From assembly GCA_030833825.1 (NCBI GenBank), contig JAURGL010000111.1, positions 1-5,326 of the forward strand: a stretch of DNA of 5,326 nucleotides, read 5' to 3'. The notes beneath the pieces were generated by a model. It was not told the DNA's origin and searched no databases. It was given only the letters and a program-made list of their open reading frames with translations. A program made the translations under genes and the position numbers. Source of the DNA: Vulcanococcus sp. SFB_649D_100_25. Lineage in GTDB: Bacteria > Cyanobacteriota > Cyanobacteriia > PCC-6307 > Cyanobiaceae. Shown here one piece after another: positions 1 through 5,326 of this stretch (positions within the stretch are counted from its first letter, which is position 1; each line of letters starts with the position of its first letter).

Positions 1-697
1 GATGGCGCAACTGCTGCAGAAGGTTGGCGTGGCTGAGGGGGACCCCCTTGGGTCGGCCCGTTGTCCCTGAGGTGTAGAGCACCGTGGCCAGCCGCGACTC
101 GCCCCCCTCAGGCCAGGCAGGAGCCGGGGCCGAGGCTCCCCGCTGCAGCAGTTCATCCCAGGTGAAGCAGGGCAGGACCGGCACCACCGAACCGCGGTCC
201 CCCTGCAGGATCACGACAAAGCGGAGCTGGCCGAGCAATTCACTGCTGAGCTTGAGCTCCTCCAGCAGATCGGCTGACTCCAGCACCAGGGCCACGGCCT
301 GACTGTCTGCGGCGATGTAGCGCAGCTCGTCAACGGGGGCGCTGCTGCCGCGCACCGCATCGGCGGCGCCCAGCCGCATCAAGGCCTGATCCGCCACCAG
401 CCAACGGGGGCTGTTCTCGGAAAACAGGGCGACCACATCACCCGGACGTACCCCAAGGGCGGCGAAGCCTGCAGCGGCCTGCTCGATGCGGCGATGCAAC
501 TCCTTGAAGCTCAGCTGCTCGGGAGGCTTGGCATGGGGGGCATCAAGTGCTGTGGCATCCCCATGGAGCTCCGCCAGCTGCCCCCAGAGCTGCTCAAGGC
601 CCTGGAGAGCACTCCAGTCATGACGCGCCGCCAGGGCCCTGTGATCCTCCCGGCTACCGCTCCAGCTGATCTCGGCCATCGCTGTCTGGGGACGCAT
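1..697 (-). CDS. aas: Acyl-ACP synthetase / long-chain fatty acid-CoA ligase-like AMP-binding enzyme (N-terminal part; cut by left edge)
   Basis: This is the N-terminal 232 codons of an ANL-superfamily enzyme, which activates a carboxylic acid as an acyl-adenylate with ATP and transfers it to a thiol. The translation shows the A3 phosphate-binding loop YTSGTTGRPKG at residues 208-218. Upstream are a GDVVALFSENSPRW block (86-99) and an ADAVRG block (112-117). These N-terminal blocks resemble cyanobacterial Aas, which recycles free fatty acids onto acyl carrier protein; a CoA ligase is the alternative. The adenylation core continues off the left edge. Family members are usually about 640-700 residues, so roughly a third is present. 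The start is uncertain: ATG at 697, GTG at 700 and ATG at 679 are all in frame, and none has a clear Shine-Dalgarno sequence. The gene follows lipB on the same strand after about 36 bp, in the same frame, so co-transcription is likely. Family assignment is firm; the acceptor (ACP or CoA) is inferred. Confidence 0.88.
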   Translation of the reverse strand, partial: MRPQTAMAEISWSGSREDHRALAARHDWSALQGLEQLWGQLAELHGDATALDAPHAKPPEQLSFKELHRRIEQAAAGFAALGVRPGDVVALFSENSPRWLVADQALMRLGAADAVRGSSAPVDELRYIAADSQAVALVLESADLLEELKLSSELLGQLRFVVILQGDRGSVVPVLPCFTWDELLQRGASAPAPAWPEGGESRLATVLYTSGTTGRPKGVPLSHANLLQQLRH

Positions 698-733
698 CAC
701 GACGCAGCAAAAGGTGATCACTCGGCCCCGGTC

Positions 734-1429
734 TTACCACCCCTGAAGCGCTTCCTGGGGGGATGGCGTGCGAAGCGTCAGCCCAAAGCGCCTACTGAAG
801 GTCTCCAGAAGTGGCCCCCGCAGATCCGAGGCAGACAGCCCAGGGCACCAGTCAGCAACCCTTCCGACGGAGCGATCACGGATCCCGCAGGGCACCACAT
901 GGTCAAAGCCCTGGAGATCGGCATCCACGTTGAGAGCCAGACCGTGCTGAGTGACCCAGCGGCGGGCCCCCACACCAATGGCGGCCAGCTTGCGGCCCTC
1001 CAACCAGACCCCGGTGAGCCCGTCGAGGCGCCCGGCCTGCAGACCCAGCTCCGCCAGGAGCGTGATCACCACCTCCTCCAGTTCGCGCAGGTAAACGTGC
1101 AAATCAGCCCCGTGGCGCTGCAGGTTGAGTACCGGGTAGAGCACCAGCTGCCCTGGGCAGTGATGGGTCACTTCCCCACCCCGATCGATGCGAAAGAGGG
1201 GCGCCGGAGGATGCGCTGGATCAAAGCCAAGGAAGGCCGGATCGGCGCCCCGGCCGAGGGTGTAACAGGGCTCGTGCTCCAACAGCACCACCGCTTCAGG
1301 GGTGGTGGGGTCGTCCAACAGGCGCTGCTGCAGCTCCCGCTGCCAGGCCCAGGCGCGCCCGAAGGGCACCAGCCCCGCAGGCTCAAAACAGATTGCGTCG
1401 CCGCTTGTTGTGACTGTGGTGGAAATCAC
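734..1429 (-). CDS. lipB: Octanoyl-[ACP]:protein N-octanoyltransferase LipB
   Basis: LipB moves octanoyl from octanoyl-ACP to a lysine of lipoyl domains (2-oxoacid dehydrogenase E2, GcvH), the first step of endogenous lipoate synthesis before LipA. The 231-residue protein is normal length for the family. It carries the signature RGGEVTHHCPGQ at residues 83-94, followed by LVLYPVLNL. The catalytic lysine is K147 in GRKLAAIGV, and the acyl-carrying cysteine is C181 in VPCGI; these match K135 and C169 of the E. coli enzyme. The HGLALNVDADL block (162-172) is also typical. The start is GTG at 1429, with AGGA at 1440-1437 on the minus strand, 7 nt upstream; an in-frame TAG at 1441-1439 rules out a longer protein. 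The stop is TAA at 736-734. It is transcribed away from lrtA and toward the aas-like gene, which also handles acyl-ACP. Cytoplasmic. All key residues are present and nothing is broken. Confidence 0.96.
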   Translation of the reverse strand: MISTTVTTSGDAICFEPAGLVPFGRAWAWQRELQQRLLDDPTTPEAVVLLEHEPCYTLGRGADPAFLGFDPAHPPAPLFRIDRGGEVTHHCPGQLVLYPVLNLQRHGADLHVYLRELEEVVITLLAELGLQAGRLDGLTGVWLEGRKLAAIGVGARRWVTQHGLALNVDADLQGFDHVVPCGIRDRSVGRVADWCPGLSASDLRGPLLETFSRRFGLTLRTPSPQEALQGW

Positions 1430-1436
1430 GCACCGT

Positions 1437-1440
1437 TCCT
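1437..1440 (-). promoter_or_regulatory. Ribosome binding site of lipB
   Basis: On the minus strand, AGGA lies 7 nt before the GTG at 1429. It overlaps the in-frame TAG that closes the lipB frame upstream, and together these fix the GTG as the start. Confidence 0.6.
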
Positions 1441-1464
1441 AGCGTTTCAGTGAGCCCAACGCCC

Positions 1465-1470
1465 AGGAGG
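1465..1470 (+). promoter_or_regulatory. Strong Shine-Dalgarno of lrtA
   Basis: A perfect AGGAGG ends 6 nt before the ATG at 1477. It decides the start in favour of that ATG over the in-frame GTG at 1450, and it is by far the strongest ribosome binding site in the window. This suits a protein needed in amounts close to that of ribosomes. Confidence 0.85.
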
Positions 1471-1476
1471 CCAGGG

Positions 1477-2064
1477 ATGAAGTTGTTGATTCACGGCCGC
1501 AATCTGGAGGTCACTCCAGCCATCCGCGACTACACCGAAGACAAGCTGAAGCGAGCCATCAGCCACTTCGATGGGATGGTGAAGGAGGCGGACGTGCATC
1601 TCTCGGTGGCCCGCAACCCGCGGGTGCCGCAACAAACCGCGGAGGTCACCGTCTTCGCCAACGGGACCGTGATCCGTGCCCAGGAGCGCAGCGAGAACCT
1701 TTACGCCAGCATCGATCTGGTGGCCGGCAAGCTGGCCAGACAGCTGCGTCGCTACAAGGACCGGCAGGGGGATCACCACCACAGCCACGGTCATCACGCC
1801 AGCCACACCCCCAGCCTCTCGGACGTGGCGGGAGACGGAGCTGTGGCTGGCTCACTCCTGGATGGGAAAGAGGCCTCTCTGCCCAGCCGGGGAGTGCGCC
1901 GCAAGTATTTCGAGATGGCCCCGATGAGCGTGGACGACGCCCTGCACCAGCTGGAGCTGATCGACCACGACTTCTATCTGTTCCGGGATGCCGCCAGCGG
2001 AGAACTGCAGGTCATCTACCGGCGCAACCACGGTGGTTTTGGCGTGATTCAGGCCAAGTCCTGA
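1477..2064 (+). CDS. lrtA: Long-form ribosome hibernation promoting factor (LrtA/HPF)
   Basis: Long HPF binds the 30S decoding region through its N-terminal domain and pairs two ribosomes into inactive 100S dimers through its C-terminal domain, protecting ribosomes in darkness or starvation. In cyanobacteria the gene is known as lrtA, light-repressed transcript. The 195-residue protein has both parts. The N-terminal HPF/YfiA fold spans about 1-95, starting MKLLIHGRNLEVTPAIRDY and ending LARQLRRYKDR. The C-terminal dimerisation domain spans about 139-192, with RRKYFEMAPMSVDDAL and, near the end, the family block IYRRNHGGFGVI (180-191). The linker is unusual: seven histidines lie between residues 100 and 110, followed by a Gly/Ser/Ala-rich stretch. 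The start at 1477 is set by AGGAGG six bases upstream. It heads a rightward gene run (deoC follows after 41 bp) and diverges from lipB. No terminator-like hairpin follows it. Family assignment is very secure; light repression is known from relatives and not shown here. Confidence 0.97.
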   Translation: MKLLIHGRNLEVTPAIRDYTEDKLKRAISHFDGMVKEADVHLSVARNPRVPQQTAEVTVFANGTVIRAQERSENLYASIDLVAGKLARQLRRYKDRQGDHHHSHGHHASHTPSLSDVAGDGAVAGSLLDGKEASLPSRGVRRKYFEMAPMSVDDALHQLELIDHDFYLFRDAASGELQVIYRRNHGGFGVIQAKS

Positions 2065-2105
2065 CCTTTGGGCCTGAAACTGAAGGCAACCATCAGCGCC
2101 TTGCC

Positions 2106-2774
2106 TTGCGCGACCTGCCCGATCTCGCCCCGCTGATCGACCACGCCCTGTTGGATCCCCACCAGGGCCGTGACGCGGTTCTCGTCTGCTGTGAGCAGGC
2201 ACGCCACTTCAACTTTGCTGGGGTCTGTGTCGCATCGCGCTGGTTGCCCGAAGCCCGCGAGCGCCTCGGGCCCAGCGGCGGCCGGGGCCCGAAGCTGATC
2301 AGCGTGGTGGGGTTTCCCTTCGGGGCGATCCCAGCCGAGATCAAACGTGCTGAGGCGGAGTGGGCGGCGGCGGCCGGAGCCGAAGAACTGGATGTGGTCC
2401 CGGACTTTGGGGCTCTTGCCGATGGGGATAGCCGCGTCTTCTGCAACGACTTGGCCCCGATCACCGAACTGGGGCTGCCCGTGAAGGTGATCCTTGATGT
2501 CGCCCGGCTCAGCCCGGAGACCCTGGCGTGGGCCGTAGAGGCCAGCATCGATGTGGGGGCCACGATGCTCAAGACCGGCACGGGCTTTGGCCCAGCGGTG
2601 AGCGTGGATCAGGTCAAGCAGCTGCAACAACTCGCCCGGGGCCGCGCCGCCGTGAAGGCTTCGGGGGGCATCACCGATCTGGATCAAGCGATCGCCCTGG
2701 TGGAGGCTGGCGCCAGCCGTCTGGGGACGAGCCGGGGTGTGGCCCTGATCGAGAGCCTCCGCGCTGAACCGTGA
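2106..2774 (+). CDS. deoC: Deoxyribose-phosphate aldolase (DERA)
   Basis: DERA reversibly cleaves 2-deoxyribose 5-phosphate to acetaldehyde and glyceraldehyde 3-phosphate, salvaging carbon from deoxynucleosides. The protein is 222 residues, normal for the short bacterial type, and is a single TIM barrel. Family landmarks are LIDHALLDP (10-18), VVGFPFGA (67-74), EELDVV with D96, VKVI (126-129), the Schiff-base lysine K156 in MLKTGTGFG, and the second active-site lysine K184 in VKASGGI. These match D102, K167 and K201 of the E. coli enzyme, so it should be active. The lysine motif is slightly altered: KTGTG where KTSTG is usual, and ILDV after the VKV strand where IIET is common. The start is uncertain: no ATG or GTG fits the frame just upstream, so TTG at 2106 is the best choice, with only a distant GAAGG at 2082-2086. 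The stop overlaps the recO start by four bases (GTGA), so the two are probably translationally coupled. Confidence 0.93.
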   Translation: MRDLPDLAPLIDHALLDPHQGRDAVLVCCEQARHFNFAGVCVASRWLPEARERLGPSGGRGPKLISVVGFPFGAIPAEIKRAEAEWAAAAGAEELDVVPDFGALADGDSRVFCNDLAPITELGLPVKVILDVARLSPETLAWAVEASIDVGATMLKTGTGFGPAVSVDQVKQLQQLARGRAAVKASGGITDLDQAIALVEAGASRLGTSRGVALIESLRAEP

Positions 2775-3589
2775 GTGGTGAGCAGCGCCTGGAGGGCCTG
2801 GTGCTGCGCAGCAGCCCCCTGGGGGAGCAGGACCGCCTGATCACCCTGCTGAGCAACGCAGAGGGGTTGACCCGGCTCGCCGCCCCCGGGGCCCGCAAAC
2901 CGAAGAGCTCCCTGGCGGCCGCCGTCCCCCTGGCGGTGTTGAGCCTGCAGGTAGGTGGGCGCAGCGGACTGAAGCGCATCCGGCAACTGCAGGTGCTGCG
3001 CAACTTCTCAGGCCTGGCGGAACGGCTGGAAACCCTGGCGGCAGCGCAGGGGCTGGCGGAGCTGGCCCTGGCGCTCGTCCCGAGCGGCGATGCCGTGGAG
3101 GGGCTCCTGGAGGACCTGTTGGTCCAGCTGACCCGCCTTGAGCTGGTGGTGAAGGAGCACCAACCGAACCTCGAGGCCCTGGCCATCGCGGTGCAGGGGA
3201 TCACCCACCTGCTGGCCCTCGGGGGCTATGCCCTGCCCCTGGCCGCCTGCGCCCGCAGCGGGGAAGCCCTGGAGCCACCCCTGGGCAATTGGGAGTGGCG
3301 CTGCAGCCTGATCCCCAGCGAAGGGTTTGTGATCGGGGCGGTCCCCGGAGCACAACTGGTCCTGAACGCCTCGGAACTGGCGTTGCTGCAGCGCCTGCTG
3401 CGGCCAGCCCTGCCGCGCAAACGGGATGGTGAGCTGATGGGGCCTGAACCGGTGTGGCTCCGGCTTCTGCAACTGCTGGAGCTGTGGAGCCGGGAGCATC
3501 TGGGCCGCAGCGCCCGCTCCTGGCGATTGTTGAGACAGTGCTTCAGCGATGGGGCATCATCGGGAGCCGGCGGGCCGAGCAGACCTTGA
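2771..3589 (+). CDS. recO: DNA repair / recombination mediator protein RecO
   Basis: RecO works in the RecFOR pathway, loading RecA onto SSB-coated single-stranded DNA at gaps and annealing complementary strands. The 272-residue product opens with the typical OB-fold start RLEGLVLRSSPLGEQDRLITLL (split here as residues 6-17 and 18-27), and LAAPGARKPKSSL (36-48) follows. The rest is the mainly helical C-terminal domain. Many RecO proteins have a four-cysteine zinc site there. Here only C160 and C178 remain, in ACARSGEAL and WRCSL, with serine at 163 where CxxC would be expected, so zinc binding is probably lost. I recall similar CxxSG patterns in other cyanobacterial RecO proteins. The GTG start at 2771 overlaps the deoC stop as GTGA. 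The last dozen residues are a Gly/Ser/Pro-rich tail that reaches the start of the MFS gene. A start a few codons downstream is less likely because RLEGLVL lies so near the N-terminus. Confidence 0.93.
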   Translation: MSGEQRLEGLVLRSSPLGEQDRLITLLSNAEGLTRLAAPGARKPKSSLAAAVPLAVLSLQVGGRSGLKRIRQLQVLRNFSGLAERLETLAAAQGLAELALALVPSGDAVEGLLEDLLVQLTRLELVVKEHQPNLEALAIAVQGITHLLALGGYALPLAACARSGEALEPPLGNWEWRCSLIPSEGFVIGAVPGAQLVLNASELALLQRLLRPALPRKRDGELMGPEPVWLRLLQLLELWSREHLGRSARSWRLLRQCFSDGASSGAGGPSRP

Positions 3590-4923
3590 GCGAACTTCCG
3601 CGATCTTCAGGGCTCCAGGGCGTTCTGGCCCTGCCGGAATTTCGCAAGCTGTGGCTGGGGCAGATCTTCAGCCAGCTCGCCGACAAGTTCTACATCGTCT
3701 TGATGGTGTTCCTGATCGCCCAGTACTGGGTGACCGCAACACCTCCCGAAGGCGGTGCCCTGGCCGAAGCCGCCGGAGCCCTCAACCTGAGCCTTGAAAG
3801 CCGGGCCCAGTTGATCACCCTGCTGGCGACGGGGATCTACGTGGCCAACACCATCCCAGCGATGGTCCTCGGCCTGGTGGCAGGGGTCTGGGCCGATCGC
3901 TGGCCCAAGCGGGAGGTGATGGTGGCCTCCAACGCGATCCGGGCAGGCCTGGCCCTGCTCACCCCCTTCTGCCTCCTGGATGGCCCCCACTGGCTGGGGC
4001 TGAGTTGGGGCTACTGGGCCCTATTGGTGATCACCTTTCTGGAATCGGTGCTCACGCAGTTCTTTGCGCCGGCTGAACAGGCCGCCATCCCGATGCTGGT
4101 CCCAAGCCGGCAGTTGTTGGCCGCCAACTCCCTCTATCAGGCCACCAGCATGGCGGCCACGATCGTGGGCTTCGCCCTGGGAGATCCGATCCTCAGGCTC
4201 CTGAAGTACGGCCTCAGTGCCGTGGGGATCAGCAACGGGGAATTCGCCCTGCTTCCCCTTTGCTACGGCCTGGCGGCCCTCTCCATCGCCTGGATCCGGC
4301 TGGAGGAAAGCCCAATCCGCAGCCACGACGAGAACATCTGGCGGGAAATCTCCGATGGCCTGTCCGTCCTGAAGGAACGCCCCAGTGTGCGCAGCGCCCT
4401 GCTGCAACTGGTCCTGCTCTACAGCCTGCTGGCAGCCCTCTATGTCTTGGCCATCAGCCTGGCCTCGGCGATCCGGCAGCTGGGTCCAACCCAGTTCGGC
4501 ACCCTCCTGGCGATGAGCGGCATCGGCCTGGCCCTCGGGGCCGTGGCCGTGGCCCAGGTCGGGCATCAATTCAACCGCCGGCGGTTGGCCGCCGCCGGAC
4601 TGGGCACGATCGCCTGGAGCCTGGTGCTCCTGGGGCAGCTGCGGGGGAACCTGGCCTTCACCCTGACCCTCTGTGCGGTGCTCGGGGTCGGGGCGGCCCT
4701 GCTGGCGATCCCGGCCCAGACCACCATTCAGGAAGACACCCCAGAGTCGATGCGCGGCAAGGTGTTTGGCCTGCAGAACAACCTGATCAACATCGCCCTC
4801 AGCCTCCCGTTGGTGCTGGCCGGGGCGGTGGTGAGCCGCTACGGACTGCTGCCGGTGCTCTGGGCCCTGGCAGCCCTGGCGGTGGCGGCTGCCCTGCTCG
4901 AGCAACCCTGGAAACGCTGCTAG
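3586..4923 (+). CDS. Major facilitator superfamily permease (drug/siderophore-exporter-like)
   Basis: This is an integral inner-membrane transporter of 445 residues, with about 12 predicted membrane segments in two halves. The MFS motif A is clear between segments 2 and 3: GVWADRWPKRE at 100-110. A weaker copy in the second half is GHQFNRRRL (326-334). FFAPAEQAAIPMLVP (159-173) and ESMRGKVFGLQNN (387-399) resemble the proton-antiporter exporter branch that includes EntS-like proteins. A loop at about 48-72 between segments 1 and 2 is longer than usual and probably lies outside. The substrate cannot be read from the sequence. The start is a judgement: TTG at 3586 gives a TTGA overlap with the recO stop and places LPEFRKLWLGQ sixteen residues in, as in relatives. 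In-frame GTG codons at 3538, 3484 and 3454 would give longer proteins overlapping recO, with proline/alanine-rich N-termini. The neighbouring glycosyltransferase 28 bp downstream may hint at a glycolipid or sugar-linked substrate, but that is speculative. Confidence 0.85.
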   Translation: MSELPRSSGLQGVLALPEFRKLWLGQIFSQLADKFYIVLMVFLIAQYWVTATPPEGGALAEAAGALNLSLESRAQLITLLATGIYVANTIPAMVLGLVAGVWADRWPKREVMVASNAIRAGLALLTPFCLLDGPHWLGLSWGYWALLVITFLESVLTQFFAPAEQAAIPMLVPSRQLLAANSLYQATSMAATIVGFALGDPILRLLKYGLSAVGISNGEFALLPLCYGLAALSIAWIRLEESPIRSHDENIWREISDGLSVLKERPSVRSALLQLVLLYSLLAALYVLAISLASAIRQLGPTQFGTLLAMSGIGLALGAVAVAQVGHQFNRRRLAAAGLGTIAWSLVLLGQLRGNLAFTLTLCAVLGVGAALLAIPAQTTIQEDTPESMRGKVFGLQNNLINIALSLPLVLAGAVVSRYGLLPVLWALAALAVAAALLEQPWKRC

Positions 4924-4951
4924 CGTCAACCATTGGTCGCATTGCTTCTGC

Positions 4952-5326
4952 GTGCCGCACATCGCCTGGTTGGGCAAGAAGTCACCCTTCTGCGGCAACG
5001 TCACCTACGGCCTCACCACCACTGAAGCGCTGCGCCAGCGGGGCCACGAGATCAGCTTCATTCACTTCGACACCCCAGCAGCGGCACAGGGACGTCAACC
5101 CGAGAGCAGCGACACCAACCCTGAAGTCGCCCTGCCGTACCTGGTCAAATCCCAGGTGTACACGATTCCATCGCCGGGGGCCCAACGGGAACTGCGGGAA
5201 TCTCTGGAGCGGCTGAGGCCCGATCTGGTCCACGCCAGCCTCACCCTCTCCCCGCTTGATTTCCGCCTACCGGATCTCTGTCAGCAGCTGGGGGTCCCCC
5301 TGGTGGCCACCTTCCACCCGCCATTC
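4952..5326 (+). CDS. GT4-like glycosyltransferase, group 1 (N-terminal part; cut by right edge)
   Basis: The frame stays open for 125 codons from GTG at 4952 to the right edge. The product resembles the acceptor-binding N-terminal Rossmann domain of GT-B glycosyltransferases of family 4. It starts with strand HIAWLGKKSPF, then the glycine loop CGNVTYG (14-20) and a helix TTTEALRQRGHE, followed by strand ISFIHF (34-39). The end, RPDLVHAS then LGVPLVATFHPPF, is the usual GT4 pattern of a 'DxVHaH' strand followed by a 'P.V.T.H' strand. The donor-binding C-terminal domain with its EX7E motif is off the window, so donor and acceptor are unknown; membrane glycolipid or cell-surface polysaccharide synthesis is typical for the family. 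It does not match SqdX as I remember it. No Shine-Dalgarno sequence is visible before the GTG, and no ATG occurs in frame nearby, so the start is moderately certain. It lies 28 bp after the MFS gene and probably shares its transcript. Confidence 0.8.
   Translation, partial: MPHIAWLGKKSPFCGNVTYGLTTTEALRQRGHEISFIHFDTPAAAQGRQPESSDTNPEVALPYLVKSQVYTIPSPGAQRELRESLERLRPDLVHASLTLSPLDFRLPDLCQQLGVPLVATFHPPF

Larger units (their letters stand above)
1430..1476. other. Divergent lipB / lrtA intergenic spacer
   Basis: These 47 bp separate the two divergent start codons (GTG of lipB at 1429, ATG of lrtA at 1477) and hold both Shine-Dalgarno sequences. I looked for -10/-35 pairs on both strands. The best single hexamer is TAGCGT at 1440-1445 on the plus strand, which fits TAnnnT but has no matching -35 at 16-18 bp. 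No NtcA-type GTA-N8-TAC site and no symmetric operator were seen. The transcription starts probably lie within the opposing genes. Confidence 0.6.

Noticed and set aside
714..721. Perfect 8-bp palindrome GTGATCAC in the lipB-aas gap
   Set aside because: Too short to claim as an operator, and no second copy was noticed near it.
1409..1429. TGTGA...TCAC half-sites near the lipB start, as a CRP-like operator
   Set aside because: The spacing between half-sites is 12 bp instead of the 6 bp expected for CRP-type sites, and it lies inside lipB codons.
494..1453. A 319-codon plus-strand open frame opposite lipB and the aas-like gene
   Set aside because: It runs antisense to two genes with clear family motifs, its translation shows no recognisable domain and is rich in Pro, Gly, Gln and Arg as expected of a shadow frame in GC-rich DNA.
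1450..1476. GTG at 1450 as an earlier lrtA start
   Set aside because: It would place the AGGAGG inside the coding sequence and add nine residues before the conserved MKLLIHGRN start; the ATG at 1477 fits far better.
2072..2087. Possible hairpin after lrtA (GCCT / AGGC with an 8-base loop)
   Set aside because: Four base pairs and no following T-run are too weak for a terminator.
2049..2687. A 212-codon minus-strand open frame opposite deoC
   Set aside because: It is antisense to a well-supported aldolase and shows no motif of its own.
2688..2695. One HIP1 octamer, GCGATCGC, inside deoC
   Set aside because: HIP1 is frequent in many cyanobacteria, but a single copy in 5.3 kb of GC-rich DNA could be chance and says little.
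4021..5004. A 327-codon minus-strand open frame opposite the MFS gene
   Set aside because: The translation is dominated by Gln, Gly, Asp and His, the typical antisense image of a hydrophobic membrane protein; no domain is visible.
4260..5216. A 318-codon plus-strand open frame overlapping the MFS and glycosyltransferase genes
   Set aside because: It is a Pro/Gly/Arg-rich alternate frame; both overlapped genes have convincing family features in their own frames.

Overview
The window looks like ordinary chromosomal DNA from a GC-rich cyanobacterium, most likely the picocyanobacterial Synechococcus/Cyanobium group. Three things point there: GC is high (roughly two thirds by eye), there is a long-form LrtA-type hibernation factor, and the AMP-binding enzyme resembles cyanobacterial acyl-ACP synthetase (Aas). 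The assignment is by recognition of the proteins, not by a search. I see no mobile element, CRISPR array, RNA gene or clear sign of gene transfer.

Left arm (1-1429, minus strand). Two genes are read leftward: lipB (octanoyl-ACP:protein octanoyltransferase), then the N-terminal 232 codons of an Aas-like AMP-forming acyl-activating enzyme that runs off the left edge. Both act on acyl-ACP chemistry. They lie about 36 bp apart and in the same reading frame, separated by one TAA.

Divergent spacer (1430-1476). Only 47 bp separate the lipB and lrtA start codons. Each start has its own Shine-Dalgarno sequence, and the lrtA one is a full AGGAGG. I found no convincing promoter in the spacer, so the promoters probably lie inside or beyond the opposing coding sequences.

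Right arm (1477-5326, plus strand). Five genes run rightward: lrtA/hpf (long ribosome hibernation factor with a His-rich linker), deoC (deoxyribose-phosphate aldolase), recO (recombination mediator), a 12-TM-type MFS permease, and the first 125 codons of a GT4-like glycosyltransferase cut by the right edge. The deoC/recO junction is a GTGA overlap and the recO/MFS junction is best read as a TTGA overlap. The other gaps are 41 and 28 bp, so a single operon is plausible. All genes after lrtA appear to use GTG or TTG starts without a good Shine-Dalgarno sequence, while lrtA has an ideal one. This suggests lrtA is translated far more strongly than the rest.

I did not find a new biological system. 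The points most worth checking are the His-rich LrtA linker, the tight divergent lipB/lrtA spacer, the lipB-aas pairing, the altered DeoC and RecO motifs, and the unassigned glycosyltransferase next to the MFS permease.
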